Shown piece after piece: positions 27,015 to 35,473 of a stretch of 46,674 nt of DNA. Positions within the stretch are counted from its first letter, which is position 1; each line of letters opens with the position of its first letter. The notes below the pieces were generated by a model, which did not search any database, was not told the origin of the DNA, and saw only the letters and a program-made list of their open reading frames with translations. The position numbers were made by a program, and so were the translations under genes. The stretch covers positions 679 to 47,352 of the forward strand of contig NZ_PGEM01000036.1 of assembly GCF_002934005.1 (NCBI RefSeq), given 5' to 3'. This DNA is from Cuspidothrix issatschenkoi CHARLIE-1 (GTDB lineage: Bacteria > Cyanobacteriota > Cyanobacteriia > Cyanobacteriales > Nostocaceae).

Positions 27015-27352
27015 GATATTAAATCCTTATCCACTTTCAGTTAATCTATTATCAGCCATCAGCAGTCAAGCTAGTAGCTCATTACTGATGATATTATTGA
27101 ACTTTCGCTGCATTGTATAGCAAAGAGAATTTTTTAGCGCACCTCAGTAGGTTAGCAAAATAAAACCAAACTGTGTCAAGAAAAGTAAACAAGACTAGAA
27201 CCTAAAACCCACCTCCTACCTCCTGCTCCCCTACTCCCCTGCCTTCAATACACAAATTTTTGACATCTGACGCACCCTACCAATATGCTAGTTCCGTAAC
27301 TCCTGTAATTGTTAGCATTTTAATATCGGGTAAATTTTAGATTTTTCTGTCT
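27015..27352. other. Spacer between argC and the SRPBCC gene
   Basis: The genes diverge, so both promoters should lie here. A TCTGACGCACCCTAC half-repeat at about 27267-27281 recurs at about 37631. The tract CCTACCTCCTGCTCCCCTAC is a low-complexity segment of the sort common in these spacers. No gene seen. Confidence 0.5.
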
Positions 27353-27799
27353 ATGTTACACTTTCAACATTCTTCAATCATTAACGCACCAGTAGAAGTA
27401 GTTTGGCAATTTCACGAACGACCAGACATCCTACAACTACTAACTCCACCATGGCAACCCTTACAAGTAGTCAGACGGGAAGGAGGACTAGAAAAAGGCG
27501 CAATTACAGAATTTCGGCTATTTTTGGGGTTATTACCCTTAACTTGGTTAGCACGTCACACTGACTATGAAAAATATAGTCTGTTTACTGATGAACAGAT
27601 ATCTGGACCTTTTGAGTCTTGGATACATCGCCATGAGTTTACAGAAGAAGCAGGAAAAACTAGATTGACTGATAATATTAGCTATGCCATGCCTGGTGGT
27701 AATACCATAGAATTTTTCAGTGGTTGGTTAATACAAGCACAGCTAGAAGCTATGTTTCGCTATCGGCATTATGTGACTGGGCGAGAATGTCAAAAGTAA
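27353..27799 (+). CDS. SRPBCC-family protein, 148 aa
   Basis: A ligand-binding SRPBCC domain of the cyclase/dehydrase-like type. The start MLHFQHSSIINAPVEVVWQF HERPD is the classic N-terminal strand-helix signature. Then LTPPWQPLQVVRREGGLEKG, and the C-terminal helix FFSGWLIQAQLEAMFRYRHY. Members in cyanobacteria are of unknown function and sometimes sit near dehydrogenases. ATG start, no clear Shine-Dalgarno. Confidence 0.8.
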   Translation: MLHFQHSSIINAPVEVVWQFHERPDILQLLTPPWQPLQVVRREGGLEKGAITEFRLFLGLLPLTWLARHTDYEKYSLFTDEQISGPFESWIHRHEFTEEAGKTRLTDNISYAMPGGNTIEFFSGWLIQAQLEAMFRYRHYVTGRECQK

Positions 27800-27828
27800 G
27801 TAGTGGTACAAAATAAATTGCATATTTA

Positions 27829-27948
27829 GTAGGATTTACGCACGAGTTACGGAATAACGTTCGCGTAGCGTATCGAAGACATACCGCAGAGGATGCACCA
27901 GAACACAGGGGAATAAGAGTTTGAGAGTTTTTTGCGTAAGTCCTATTT
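27829..27948. repeat. AGGACTTACG-type inverted-repeat element, diverged copy
   Basis: It starts TAGGATTTACGCA and ends TGCGTAAGTCCTA, an inverted repeat with one mismatch. The centre holds a GTTCGCGTAGCGTATCGAAG motif rather than the 28-bp palindrome of the copies at 46 and 1423. Confidence 0.65.
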
Positions 27949-27989
27949 AGGAAAGGTGATAGGTAACAGACAAGAGATATACCAGATGT

Positions 27990-28103
27990 CTATTCGTTTT
28001 CCCAATGTTCAATTAATTTTGCCCAGGTACTTAATAATGCTGTTGATTCATTTTTAATTGTTGCCTGTATTTCCGTCAAGCTATTGATAACTTTTAGATA
28101 CAT
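27990..28103 (-). CDS. Possible small protein, 37 aa
   Basis: An open frame with ATG reads MYLKVINSLTEIQATIKNES, then TALLSTWAKLIEHWENE. Amphipathic helix spacing and the lack of low complexity suggest real coding sequence, now or formerly. It could be the surviving end of a longer gene, since the frame extends a few codons upstream to a stop. No family recognised. Confidence 0.3.
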   Translation of the reverse strand: MYLKVINSLTEIQATIKNESTALLSTWAKLIEHWENE

Positions 28104-28169
28104 AACAAATTTATCATGTATCTATTTTAGATGGTTGCAGATTACAATACCATCTGCAAAAATCTGGTT

Positions 28170-29117
28170 TTAAGGATGGGGTGTAATCAAACTATAGTTA
28201 TGATCTGGAATTAAACCACCCTGTTCTGTAATCTTTTGCGCGGCGTCTAAAAGATACTGATAATAGGTCTGTCCAATAATAGATAACTGCTTACCAGCAG
28301 GGTAAACCATATACCACGTCCGTTTAATGGGGAAGTGTTGCACATCCAAAATGCTAAATTCTGCTGCATCACCTAACAAAGTATGACGGGATAGAATAGA
28401 AATACCTAAGCCACCAGCGATCGCCTGTTTAATAGCTTCATTACTCCCCAACTCTAATTTCACTTTCACCTTTACCCCATATTCTTCAAACACACTTTGC
28501 ACCGCGCTACGAGTTCCTGAACCTGGTTCACGCATAATAAAGGCCTCTTCACCCAACCGTTCAATAGGAATATTTTTTTCCTGTGCTAAGGGATGATTAG
28601 CGGGTGCAAAAACTACCAAAGGATTTTCTAAAAACGGCTGGAAATTGACATCAAAATGATCAGGAATCTGACTCATAATATACAAGTCATCCAAATTACT
28701 CATCATTCGATCTAGAATCATTTCATGATTTGTGACTTGGAGAGAAATATCAATCCCAGGATAAAGCTGACAAAAAGGCCCCAACAATCTAGGAATAATA
28801 TATTTGGCGGTCGTAATTACTGCCAAACGTAATTGACCTTGCTTTAGTCCTTTTAAATTAGCAACAGTCATTTGAAAATTGTCTATGGTTTCAAAAATTT
28901 GCCGACAAGTTGTAAATAATTCCCGTCCCGCTTCAGTTAAATATAAACGTTTACCTACCTGTTCAAATAAGGGCAAACCTACTGATTTAGTTAGCTGTTT
29001 GATTTGCATGGATATGGTAGGTTGAGTTAGAAACAACTCTTCCGCAGCCCGTGTAAAACTGCCATGGCGTGCTGCCGCCTCGAACACCTTCAACTGGTGC
29101 AACGTCGCTTGGTTCAA
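28170..29117 (-). CDS. LysR-type regulator, CmpR/RbcR (carbon fixation) type, 315 aa
   Basis: The N-terminal winged helix-turn-helix is ATLHQLKVFEAAARHGSFTR AAEELFLTQPTISMQIKQL. The effector domain follows (~90-300). The sequence resembles the cyanobacterial CmpR/RbcR group that senses carbon status and controls bicarbonate transport or Rubisco genes; which member it is cannot be told. The start is TTG 29117: GGGGAG lies seven bases ahead of it, and TTG-AAC-CAA-GCG is the conserved beginning. No divergent target gene is adjacent, so its promoter-proximal target is not shown here. Confidence 0.88.
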   Translation of the reverse strand: MNQATLHQLKVFEAAARHGSFTRAAEELFLTQPTISMQIKQLTKSVGLPLFEQVGKRLYLTEAGRELFTTCRQIFETIDNFQMTVANLKGLKQGQLRLAVITTAKYIIPRLLGPFCQLYPGIDISLQVTNHEMILDRMMSNLDDLYIMSQIPDHFDVNFQPFLENPLVVFAPANHPLAQEKNIPIERLGEEAFIMREPGSGTRSAVQSVFEEYGVKVKVKLELGSNEAIKQAIAGGLGISILSRHTLLGDAAEFSILDVQHFPIKRTWYMVYPAGKQLSIIGQTYYQYLLDAAQKITEQGGLIPDHNYSLITPHP

Positions 29118-29695
29118 GGTAATTCTCCCCTAATAACAATTGTACATATACCTTGGTATCGCGTAACACTAAGAATTTTTTGAGTGTTATTTATACAAAG
29201 TTCTCAACCCTAGTATATATAAAAATGTCTCTTCTGTGTTATTAAAGACTTACTTATTTGGGGAATATACAGCGAATTTAATCTGAGTGATGTATATATG
29301 TAGCGGGCAAGATTCCCACACCATAAGAGTTTTATTATTTATGCCTGTATCTGATTTAGTTGCAGTATGATGTGATGCGCTAATAGACAAAAATAAGGAA
29401 ATTTCCAACTTATTAAATGAGTCGGAAATATGCTAATTTTGATTTTTAACAATCAACTATAACGACTAAAAATACTGGAGTAATTATCAATTAATCAGGT
29501 CAATTGGGTAAGTCATCTTCTGGCAAAATATCAGATATATTGATTACCCAAGGAATATCATTATTCACTGGCGAACTAATACTAATTTTAGCTTGGATCC
29601 ATATAAATGTTTATATAATTTGGATGTTCTGACTATCAATTTTCCACATATTTTCTTTAGCAATTACGATACAAAACTATATTAAGTTTTGTAGT
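29118..29695. other. Spacer upstream of the LysR gene
   Basis: It includes the LysR promoter region and AT-rich sequence. A minus-strand segment (about 29504-29617) reads IQAKISISSPVNNDIPWVIN, then ISDILPEDDLPN and TGA, with a stop just upstream and no start. This looks like the tail of a lost gene. Nothing else was recognised. Confidence 0.35.
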
Positions 29696-29729
29696 AGGGG
29701 GCAGGAGGAGGAAAGTGAACTACCCACAC

Positions 29730-29756
29730 TGACTTGGAGTACCAAGTACAGTGTTG
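29730..29756. repeat. Right-end hairpin of the truncated TnpB element
   Basis: CACTGACTTGGAGTACCAAG with TACAGTG forms a stem of CACTG/CAGTG plus CTTG/CAAG. It lies just outside the tnpB stop codon, where the right end and the guide RNA of IS1341-type elements are expected. Confidence 0.6.
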
Positions 29757-29786
29757 GCTTCTGTACTCACGGGGGAGTGCCGCAAC

Positions 29787-30679
29787 TTAGACTTTCGCCC
29801 AAGTTTTGGTCTTATCTCCCCTCCTACAGCACCAGACGGCTGAACCTTCCGCCTTTATCCCTTCGACTTCGCTCAGGGCAAGCATTCTGATACCCTCTGT
29901 CCTAATATTTATCGCTGCATTTCCATCTCTATCATGATGAGTACCACAATGAGGACAAGTCCATTCACGGACATCCAATGGCATATCACCAATTTGATAA
30001 AAACAATTAGAACAGAGTTGAGAACTGGGAAACCATCTATCAATCTCTACCAACTTCCCACCTTTGCGTTCTAGCTTATAGGCTAAAAAATTAGTAAATG
30101 TTCCCCATCCTGCATCAGATATTGACTTTGCCAAATTATGATTGCGTACCATGCCTTTGACATGAAGATTCTCTACTATGACAGCTTGGCTATCGCTGAC
30201 CAACTTATAACTAAGTTTATGTAGAAAATCTTGCCGAGAATTACTAACTCGTTCGTACACTTTAGCAACAACTTTTCTATATCTATTTCTGGATTTACTT
30301 CCCTTTTGTTTACGTGCTAATTTTTTCTGCTTGCGTTTAAGGTTTTTCTCGTGCTTGGCAAGGTGTTTAGGGTTATCGTATTTAGAAACTTTTTCGCCAT
30401 CAGTAACAACAGCAAAATGTTTTAATCCTAAGTCAATACCATAAATCTTCCCTTGGGAAATAGTTTGATTTTTCCTTGTGTTTGGTAGAGTTGAAACACC
30501 TTCTACTTCCGTCAGGATAGATGCAAAATATTTACCTGATGGTGTTTTACTAATAGTGACAGTCTTAATTTTCCCCTCAATTGGTCTATGTATTTTGGCT
30601 TTAACTATCCCAATATTGCCAGGAAGTTTAACATTACCATCTACAACCTTGACGTTTTGAGGATACTGAATAGACTTGA
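29787..30679 (-). pseudogene. tnpB: 5'-truncated tnpB (IS1341/IS605 type), N-terminus missing
   Basis: A continuous open frame of ~300 codons reads SIQYPQNVKVVDGNVKLPGN at its 5' end and contains GKIYGIDLGLKHFAVV (RuvC Asp), IVENLHVKGMVRNHNLAKSI (Glu), CSNCFYQIGDMPLDVREWTC PHCG (zinc ribbon) and HDRDGNAAINI (Asp). The first ~90-100 residues and the start codon are gone. The break coincides with a 73-bp repeat (30680-30752). Within it a GTG at 30260 could start a 157-residue product lacking the first catalytic Asp. An ALSEVEG palindrome is embedded near the C-terminus. Confidence 0.85.
29859..29878. repeat. Intragenic palindrome encoding ALSEVEG, copy 2
   Basis: CCCTTCGACTTCGCTCAGGG on the plus strand; on the minus strand it is read as LALSEVEG inside the tnpB remnant. 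The same heptapeptide and DNA occur in the lipoprotein gene at 14509-14529. Confidence 0.85.
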
Positions 30680-30752
30680 CTGCCCCCTAAATCTCCCAAC
30701 TTTGGGGGACTTTGAAGTAAATTCTTCCCCAGAATTGGGGGTGAGGGGGCAG
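30680..30752. repeat. 73-bp repeat with CTGCCCCC/GGGGGCAG ends
   Basis: The perfect 8-base terminal inverted repeats enclose C-rich and G-rich arms (TCTCCCAACTTTGGGGGA and CCCCAGAATTGGGGG). It abuts the truncated tnpB. A separate GC-rich hairpin-like repeat, CCTCTCTCCTTGCAGGGGAG then AGGTTTGGAGAGG, follows at about 30811-30843. Confidence 0.75.
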
Positions 30753-30883
30753 TTTGCTAAATTTGATCACTTGTGTGTACACCGTAGCGCAGAAAATGGG
30801 GACTTTAAAGCCTCTCTCCTTGCAGGGGAGAGGTTTGGAGAGGGGTTTATTTATACATTGACAACTGCGGTAGAGAAATTGAT

Positions 30884-31717
30884 TCAAGTATGAAATAATA
30901 CGGTGATTAGGGGCAGAAAGGCTAAAAGGAAAATATGCCAAGATTGCAATTGGGCTTCTGATGTTGGTTCGGATGGTGTTAATAAAGCTTCTATTCTTTG
31001 TTCCAAGCGATCGCCCGCGCCCAAAGCAGCACAACAAATATCTGATGTCATGGGATTGTTACTTACCACTAATAACAAGGATTCTGCTAATACTAAAGGA
31101 TCTACTTGAGATGCGGCGTAACTATCAGCCCGTAATTCTCGTAAAACTAACAATTCTTGCCATAAAGGTTCTGTATTGGGCAACCAAGCGGTACAGACAC
31201 GTATCCAACCTAACCAAAAGAACCAGAATGTATCCCTATACTGATAATGCCCTTGTTCGTGTGCTAGGACGCTTTCTAGATGGTCAGGAGAGAGGGCTTG
31301 TAGGAGTCCCTGACTAACTACTAATTCCGGTCGCCAAAAACCCATTTGACCGGCAAATAAAGCTTTAGTTTGCAAAAGTCGGGCTGGTTTACCGGCTAAG
31401 TGGACTTGGGGACATTCACGGGCGGATTTAATGGCTTTCCAGGCAGAGAAAGCGAGTTTAATGCCTAAAATGTTAAAACAGCCCAGAAAAATTAATGCCA
31501 GGAGATAGCTAAAAGAACTAGTATACATTCCGCCCATTTTTCCCTGAGTACCCATGCAGACAATGGAGGTTGCAGTCATGAAGATGAGTAGGGGGGGGAA
31601 AAGAAATAAAAATAGCGATCGCTCCCAGCGCATCAACCAAGTGCCTTGAGAAATACTGCCGGAGTGTCGTAACCAACAAGCAATGGTGAGGGCGGTAACT
31701 ATCATGAGTAGGTGCAT
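30884..31717 (-). CDS. M56-family membrane metallopeptidase (BlaR1-like, no sensor domain), 277 aa
   Basis: The zinc protease motif HEQGHYQYRD (H-E-x-x-H) is at ~residue 163, in a protein with four or five membrane segments. The penicillin-binding sensor domain of true BlaR1 is absent. The gene starts five bases after the stop of a BlaI-type repressor gene, so the two form an operon. By analogy the peptidase inactivates the repressor upon a signal; the signal is unknown here. Confidence 0.88.
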   Translation of the reverse strand: MHLLMIVTALTIACWLRHSGSISQGTWLMRWERSLFLFLFPPLLIFMTATSIVCMGTQGKMGGMYTSSFSYLLALIFLGCFNILGIKLAFSAWKAIKSARECPQVHLAGKPARLLQTKALFAGQMGFWRPELVVSQGLLQALSPDHLESVLAHEQGHYQYRDTFWFFWLGWIRVCTAWLPNTEPLWQELLVLRELRADSYAASQVDPLVLAESLLLVVSNNPMTSDICCAALGAGDRLEQRIEALLTPSEPTSEAQLQSWHIFLLAFLPLITVLFHT

Positions 31718-31722
31718 AAATT

Positions 31723-32142
31723 CTATTTCTCTCCTCTGGCTTCCCGTGCAGCTTGAATGCGTTTAGCGATCGCTTCTATTTGGTCACTAGCAGCTTGATC
31801 TAAGCTATCAGCAAATGCCGCAATTACATCAGGATTTCCCACTGCTAAAAATCGCTGTAATTGATCATGGGCTTTAATTACCTCTGCTTGTTGCTTAGTT
31901 AGCAATGGCCGCCAATAAAAGGCTTTGCCCTGTTTATCGCAAGCTAACCAACCTTTTTCCGTGAGACGACGGAGAACGGTAGTAACAGAAGTATAAGCCA
32001 ATTCGCGGTTAGGATCGGAGAGAATGCGATCATGTACGTCTTTGACTGTCGCTGAACCGATATCCCAGACAATACCGAGGATTTCTGCTTCTAGGGGACC
32101 TACGGACATTTGTTTAGGACGATAATCTGGTAGGGGTGCCAT
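31723..32142 (-). CDS. BlaI/MecI/CopY-family transcription repressor, 139 aa
   Basis: A winged-helix repressor: LEAEILGIVWDIGSATVKDV HDRILSD, then LAYTSVTTVLRRLTEKGWLA (recognition helix) and GKAFYWRPLL. A C-terminal dimerisation helix region follows. First gene of the operon with the M56 peptidase. The start is ATG 32142. The operator should lie in the 110 bases upstream, which also contain a GATCCCC half-palindrome (32191-32210). Confidence 0.92.
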   Translation of the reverse strand: MAPLPDYRPKQMSVGPLEAEILGIVWDIGSATVKDVHDRILSDPNRELAYTSVTTVLRRLTEKGWLACDKQGKAFYWRPLLTKQQAEVIKAHDQLQRFLAVGNPDVIAAFADSLDQAASDQIEAIAKRIQAAREARGEK

Positions 32143-32190
32143 GTTGATAATTTTGGATGTTCTTTCTATTTTAAGATGACTACCGACAAC

Positions 32191-32223
32191 AAGATCCCCG
32201 ACTTCTTGAAGAAATTGAGGATT
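32191..32223. repeat. GATCCCC palindrome family, degenerate copy
   Basis: AAGATCCCCGACTTCTTGAA then GAAATTGAGGATT: the first arm is canonical and the second has drifted. It lies between the divergent blaI-like and DUF29 genes. Confidence 0.55.
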
Positions 32224-32277
32224 TGAACTTTAGTTTTAACTTAAACTGGAATTATGTCACTCAAGGGACAAAAGCCA

Positions 32278-32730
32278 ATGACACAAACACAGATTGCAGT
32301 ATCTTTATATGAGCAAGATTATTTACTCTGGATTGAAGATATCGTCCAAAAATTACGGAATAGAGATATAGAAGGACTAGATATTGATAATTTGATAGAG
32401 GAGATAGAGGACTTGGGGCGCTCAGATAAACGTGAACTTGAAAATCGGTTAGCAGAACTTTTAGAACATATTCTCAAGCGGAATTATGTGCATATCCCTG
32501 ATTGTTATCGTGGGAGGGTAGAATCAATCATTAAACAAAGGATTGGAATCAGAAAGTTAATCAAAAATTCACCTAGTCTCAAGCCTTATTTTAGCCAAGT
32601 ATTTGATGAAGCTTATGCAGATGCCCTGAAAATTGTCCGCAATGGTTATCCACACTGTGAGTTTCCTGATACGTGGCCGTTTAGTTGTGATATTGAAGCA
32701 ATGTTAAATGTTGATTTTTGGGAAGAATAA
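32278..32730 (+). CDS. DUF29 family protein, 150 aa
   Basis: The pattern SLYEQDYLLWIEDIVQKLRN RDIEGLDIDNLIEEIEDLGR SDKREL is typical of DUF29. Members are small helical proteins abundant in cyanobacteria. A role in mobile or defence-related DNA has been suspected but is not established. I chose ATG 32278 (MTQTQIAVSL); another ATG at 32254 adds eight residues. Monocistronic. Confidence 0.85.
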   Translation: MTQTQIAVSLYEQDYLLWIEDIVQKLRNRDIEGLDIDNLIEEIEDLGRSDKRELENRLAELLEHILKRNYVHIPDCYRGRVESIIKQRIGIRKLIKNSPSLKPYFSQVFDEAYADALKIVRNGYPHCEFPDTWPFSCDIEAMLNVDFWEE

Positions 32731-33004
32731 ATTGTCATCATGTTTTATAATTGCTGAAATGCCTGTTATATATAAATTTTCGCAGTTATTGATCCCTTTT
32801 TTATTTTCTTTCTGAGAAATATGGGTAAAGTTCTTTATATCTCCTCAAGGTGTTTGGATGCAATCCCAGAAATTCGACCGCTTTTCACCAGTGGTATGTA
32901 CGCCATAAGGAGAGTATAGCATTAGTTAGTATTATTTGGCAAGCAGTTAACTAGCTAATTTCCTTCCATGGAAAGTCTCTAAAAGGGTTCTGGAAAACGC
33001 ACAT

Positions 33005-33886
33005 TTAATTACTGGAGATGTCTATTATTCTTTTGCCTATTGCCTTGTTTTGAGGTGCTGGTTCTTGCTGAAAATAAATTTGCAAAGCAGTGCGCCACAC
33101 CAGATAACCTGGAGGGCTTAAATGTAAACCATCGGTAGTAAAATCTGAACGGAGATTACCTTGTTTATTACTAAATAGAGGATGTAAATTTAGATATTTT
33201 GCACCTTTTTCAATAGCAATTTTCTTTATTTCCTCATTTAAACTGCGAATTCGAGTATTAGGAATAGCCAGAAGTTTCTCTTTTCCTTCCCAAGTTACCC
33301 CTTCCTCACCATGGGGTAAAATTGACTGCACCACAATTTGGGCTTGAGGGTGCATATTTCGCAAATAACGGATAATTTGCCGATAATTACGTAAAATTTC
33401 CCTATCACCTAGGCCGCGAATTAAATCATTAATTCCCACCATGACGAAAATAATATCCGGTTGGGTGCGGTCAAAAAAATCTAATCTTTGTAATAGTCCA
33501 TTGGTAACTTCCCCAGAAATACCTTGATTTAACCAAGCTCTATTCTCCGGTAATAACTCTGGTGGAAACCATAAACTCAGAGAATCTCCTGCCAGTATGG
33601 TTAAACGTGGCGGCTTTTTCTGAGCAGTTATTTTCGCTTCTTGTTTGAGAATATCCAACCATTCGGGATAACTAAGTTTATGGCGGGGTCCTAACTCTGG
33701 TGGCACATATTGATTATTCCAGTCTAGCTTAACTGGTTCTAGTTGCTTTCGGATTAGTGTGCTTGGGATCTCAGGAGTAATTTTGTACTGTCGCCAAATC
33801 AATAAAATCACCGCTAACATCAGGATGATATTACTTAACAGCGCGAATACTCCCCAAACAGGAAAGGCTTTTATATGGTTAGACAC
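33005..33886 (-). CDS. SGNH/GDSL-family hydrolase with membrane anchor, 293 aa
   Basis: SGNH blocks in order: ILAGDSLSLWF (nucleophile Ser), NQGISGEVTNGLLQRL (Gly), VMVGINDLIRG (Asn), and DGLHLSPPGYLVW (catalytic Asp/His). A single N-terminal membrane segment (~10-32) anchors the enzyme, with the catalytic domain probably outside the cytoplasm. Substrate not predictable; family members act as esterases or acetylhydrolases on lipids or glycans. The start is GTG 33886. The gene lies 286 bases downstream of the hopanoid glycosyltransferase pseudogene on the same strand. Confidence 0.85.
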   Translation of the reverse strand: MSNHIKAFPVWGVFALLSNIILMLAVILLIWRQYKITPEIPSTLIRKQLEPVKLDWNNQYVPPELGPRHKLSYPEWLDILKQEAKITAQKKPPRLTILAGDSLSLWFPPELLPENRAWLNQGISGEVTNGLLQRLDFFDRTQPDIIFVMVGINDLIRGLGDREILRNYRQIIRYLRNMHPQAQIVVQSILPHGEEGVTWEGKEKLLAIPNTRIRSLNEEIKKIAIEKGAKYLNLHPLFSNKQGNLRSDFTTDGLHLSPPGYLVWRTALQIYFQQEPAPQNKAIGKRIIDISSN

Positions 33887-34131
33887 GACTAATAAATATT
33901 ACTGATATCGAACTTTATTGTAAATCTGAGAGTGGCTAATTGGTTATTGTTGGTTGGTCAATCAAAAAATTGAAAATTATGCAATGTATTCACCAAATTT
34001 CATTTTACGGTATAATTCAGGAAATACTCCGTACAGAAAAACACCAAGATAGCCTGTGTATAGGTTCTTCCGTACCCATTATGCCAAATATGGGATTATT
34101 ATTGGGATTACTATGCGGAGGCAGGGTGGCT

Positions 34132-34159
34132 GTAGGGGCGAACGGCCGTTCGCCTCTAC
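34132..34159. repeat. 28-bp palindrome family copy (GC-rich centre)
   Basis: GTAGGGGCGAACGG and CCGTTCGCCTCTAC pair almost perfectly. It lies 13 bases from the end of the glycosyltransferase gene, in the spacer to the SGNH gene. Confidence 0.75.
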
Positions 34160-34171
34160 AAAAGTTAACCG

Positions 34172-35340
34172 TCACCTAGCATATACTCTACCTTTCCACA
34201 TTCCTCCCCGGCCTTGCCAATGACGGGAGGCTGAGTCTACGGTCATTAGGGTATATAGAAAAGCGATCGCTGGTAAGCTAAAGGCAAAAGCTGGAGAACA
34301 TTTATAAAAGCGAATAATGGGGAAATAAGCAAAAGTCATTAGCAGATATCCGATGAAAGCGGTCAGGCTAATGATCCCATTCCCCAAAATCACTCCGAAA
34401 ATAATTCCCATGGGTGGGACTATATAAACTAAGATCATGCCTAACAAACTGCCTAGTAGTAATAAAGGGGAATAATTCAGTTGTGTATAAGCACTTCTGG
34501 CTACCATATCCCAAATTGTTTTGAGGGAATCGTAGGGACGTAAACTATAGGTGACGGTGCTGAGTCCTAACCAGATGTTTCCATGACTTGATTTGACGGC
34601 TTTGGCGAGGGAACAGTCATCAATGAGGGCTTGACGAATCATTTGCAAGCCACCGATTCTATTGAGGGCTTCTCTATGAATGAGAATACAGCCCCCGGCG
34701 GCGGCAGCGATCGCTTTTTTCGAGTCATTTACCCAGGAAAATGGATAAAGTTTTTGGAAGAAGAAGACGAATGCGGGTATTAATAGTTGTTCCCAAAAGC
34801 TTTGACAGCGTAAGCGTACCATGATAGATACAAGGTCTAATTTCTGTTTCTCGGCTTTGGCCACTAATCGCCGTAAGTTGCCGGGATCATGTTGTATATC
34901 TGCGTCAGTCAGTAAAAAATAATCTGGTGTTAATTCACTGGCTTTTTGTATTCCTTGTTCCATTGCCCACAATTTTCCCGTCCAACCCGTAGGTAATCCG
35001 GTACTGGTGACAATCTGCAATTGCTGGGTTTTATCGAGGGCGTGGGCTACTCCTTGGGCAATACTGGCTGTACCATCGCTACTTTGATCGTCTACTAAAA
35101 AGATGGTGAAATTACCAGGATAGTCTTGCAGGAGAAGCGATCGCAAGCTAAAAGGAATTACATCGGCTTCATTACGGGCGGGAAGGGAATGAGTACACAC
35201 ACCGTTGGTAAGGTGTTATTATTAATATCTTTATCCGTTTCTAATTGCTGATCAACTTGCCAAAACTGTCCCCAAAATAAGAGTAAAAATAACCAAATTA
35301 CTAAGGATAAAAGCGTCAAACTCAATATAATTGCTACCAT
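34172..35340 (-). pseudogene. hpnB: HpnB-like hopene-associated glycosyltransferase, frameshifted
   Basis: The N-terminal frame (ATG 35340, or TTG 35364) gives a membrane segment (MVAIILSLTLLSLVIWLFLL) and reaches PTVCVLIP. The next frame continues ARNEADVIPFSLRSLLLQDY with family-2 glycosyltransferase motifs LVDDQSSDGTAS and LLTDADIQH, then multiple C-terminal membrane segments. The shift is at 35180-35189, where GGGAA occurs twice on the plus strand (TTCCCTTCCC on the coding strand). Removing one unit restores CVLIPARNEADV, the expected family sequence. A sequencing error cannot be excluded. Adjacent to shc and divergent from it. The remainder would be ~380 residues, normal for HpnB. Confidence 0.85.
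35180..35189. repeat. (GGGAA)2 5-bp tandem duplication causing a frameshift
   Basis: Two adjacent GGGAA units. One unit would keep the glycosyltransferase gene in frame; two shift it by five bases. Confidence 0.85.
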
Positions 35341-35473
35341 TACTGTCCCTTGACTCCAATGCAAAATTTAAAAACTAAATTTAATTCTTTTACTATGTTT
35401 GCTGATTTTGGGGAAGAATTTTCTCTGATTTCGGTTATCTTGTTAAATTATTTGGTGTTGAGGTAGGTATTGG

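Noticed and set aside
30588-31317. Plus-strand frames of 68-118 codons
   Set aside because: They are antisense to the tnpB remnant, the 73-bp repeat and the M56 peptidase gene.
33940-34179. 79-codon frame between the SGNH and hpnB-like genes
   Set aside because: The last third is a palindrome of the 28-bp family and the rest shows no protein pattern.
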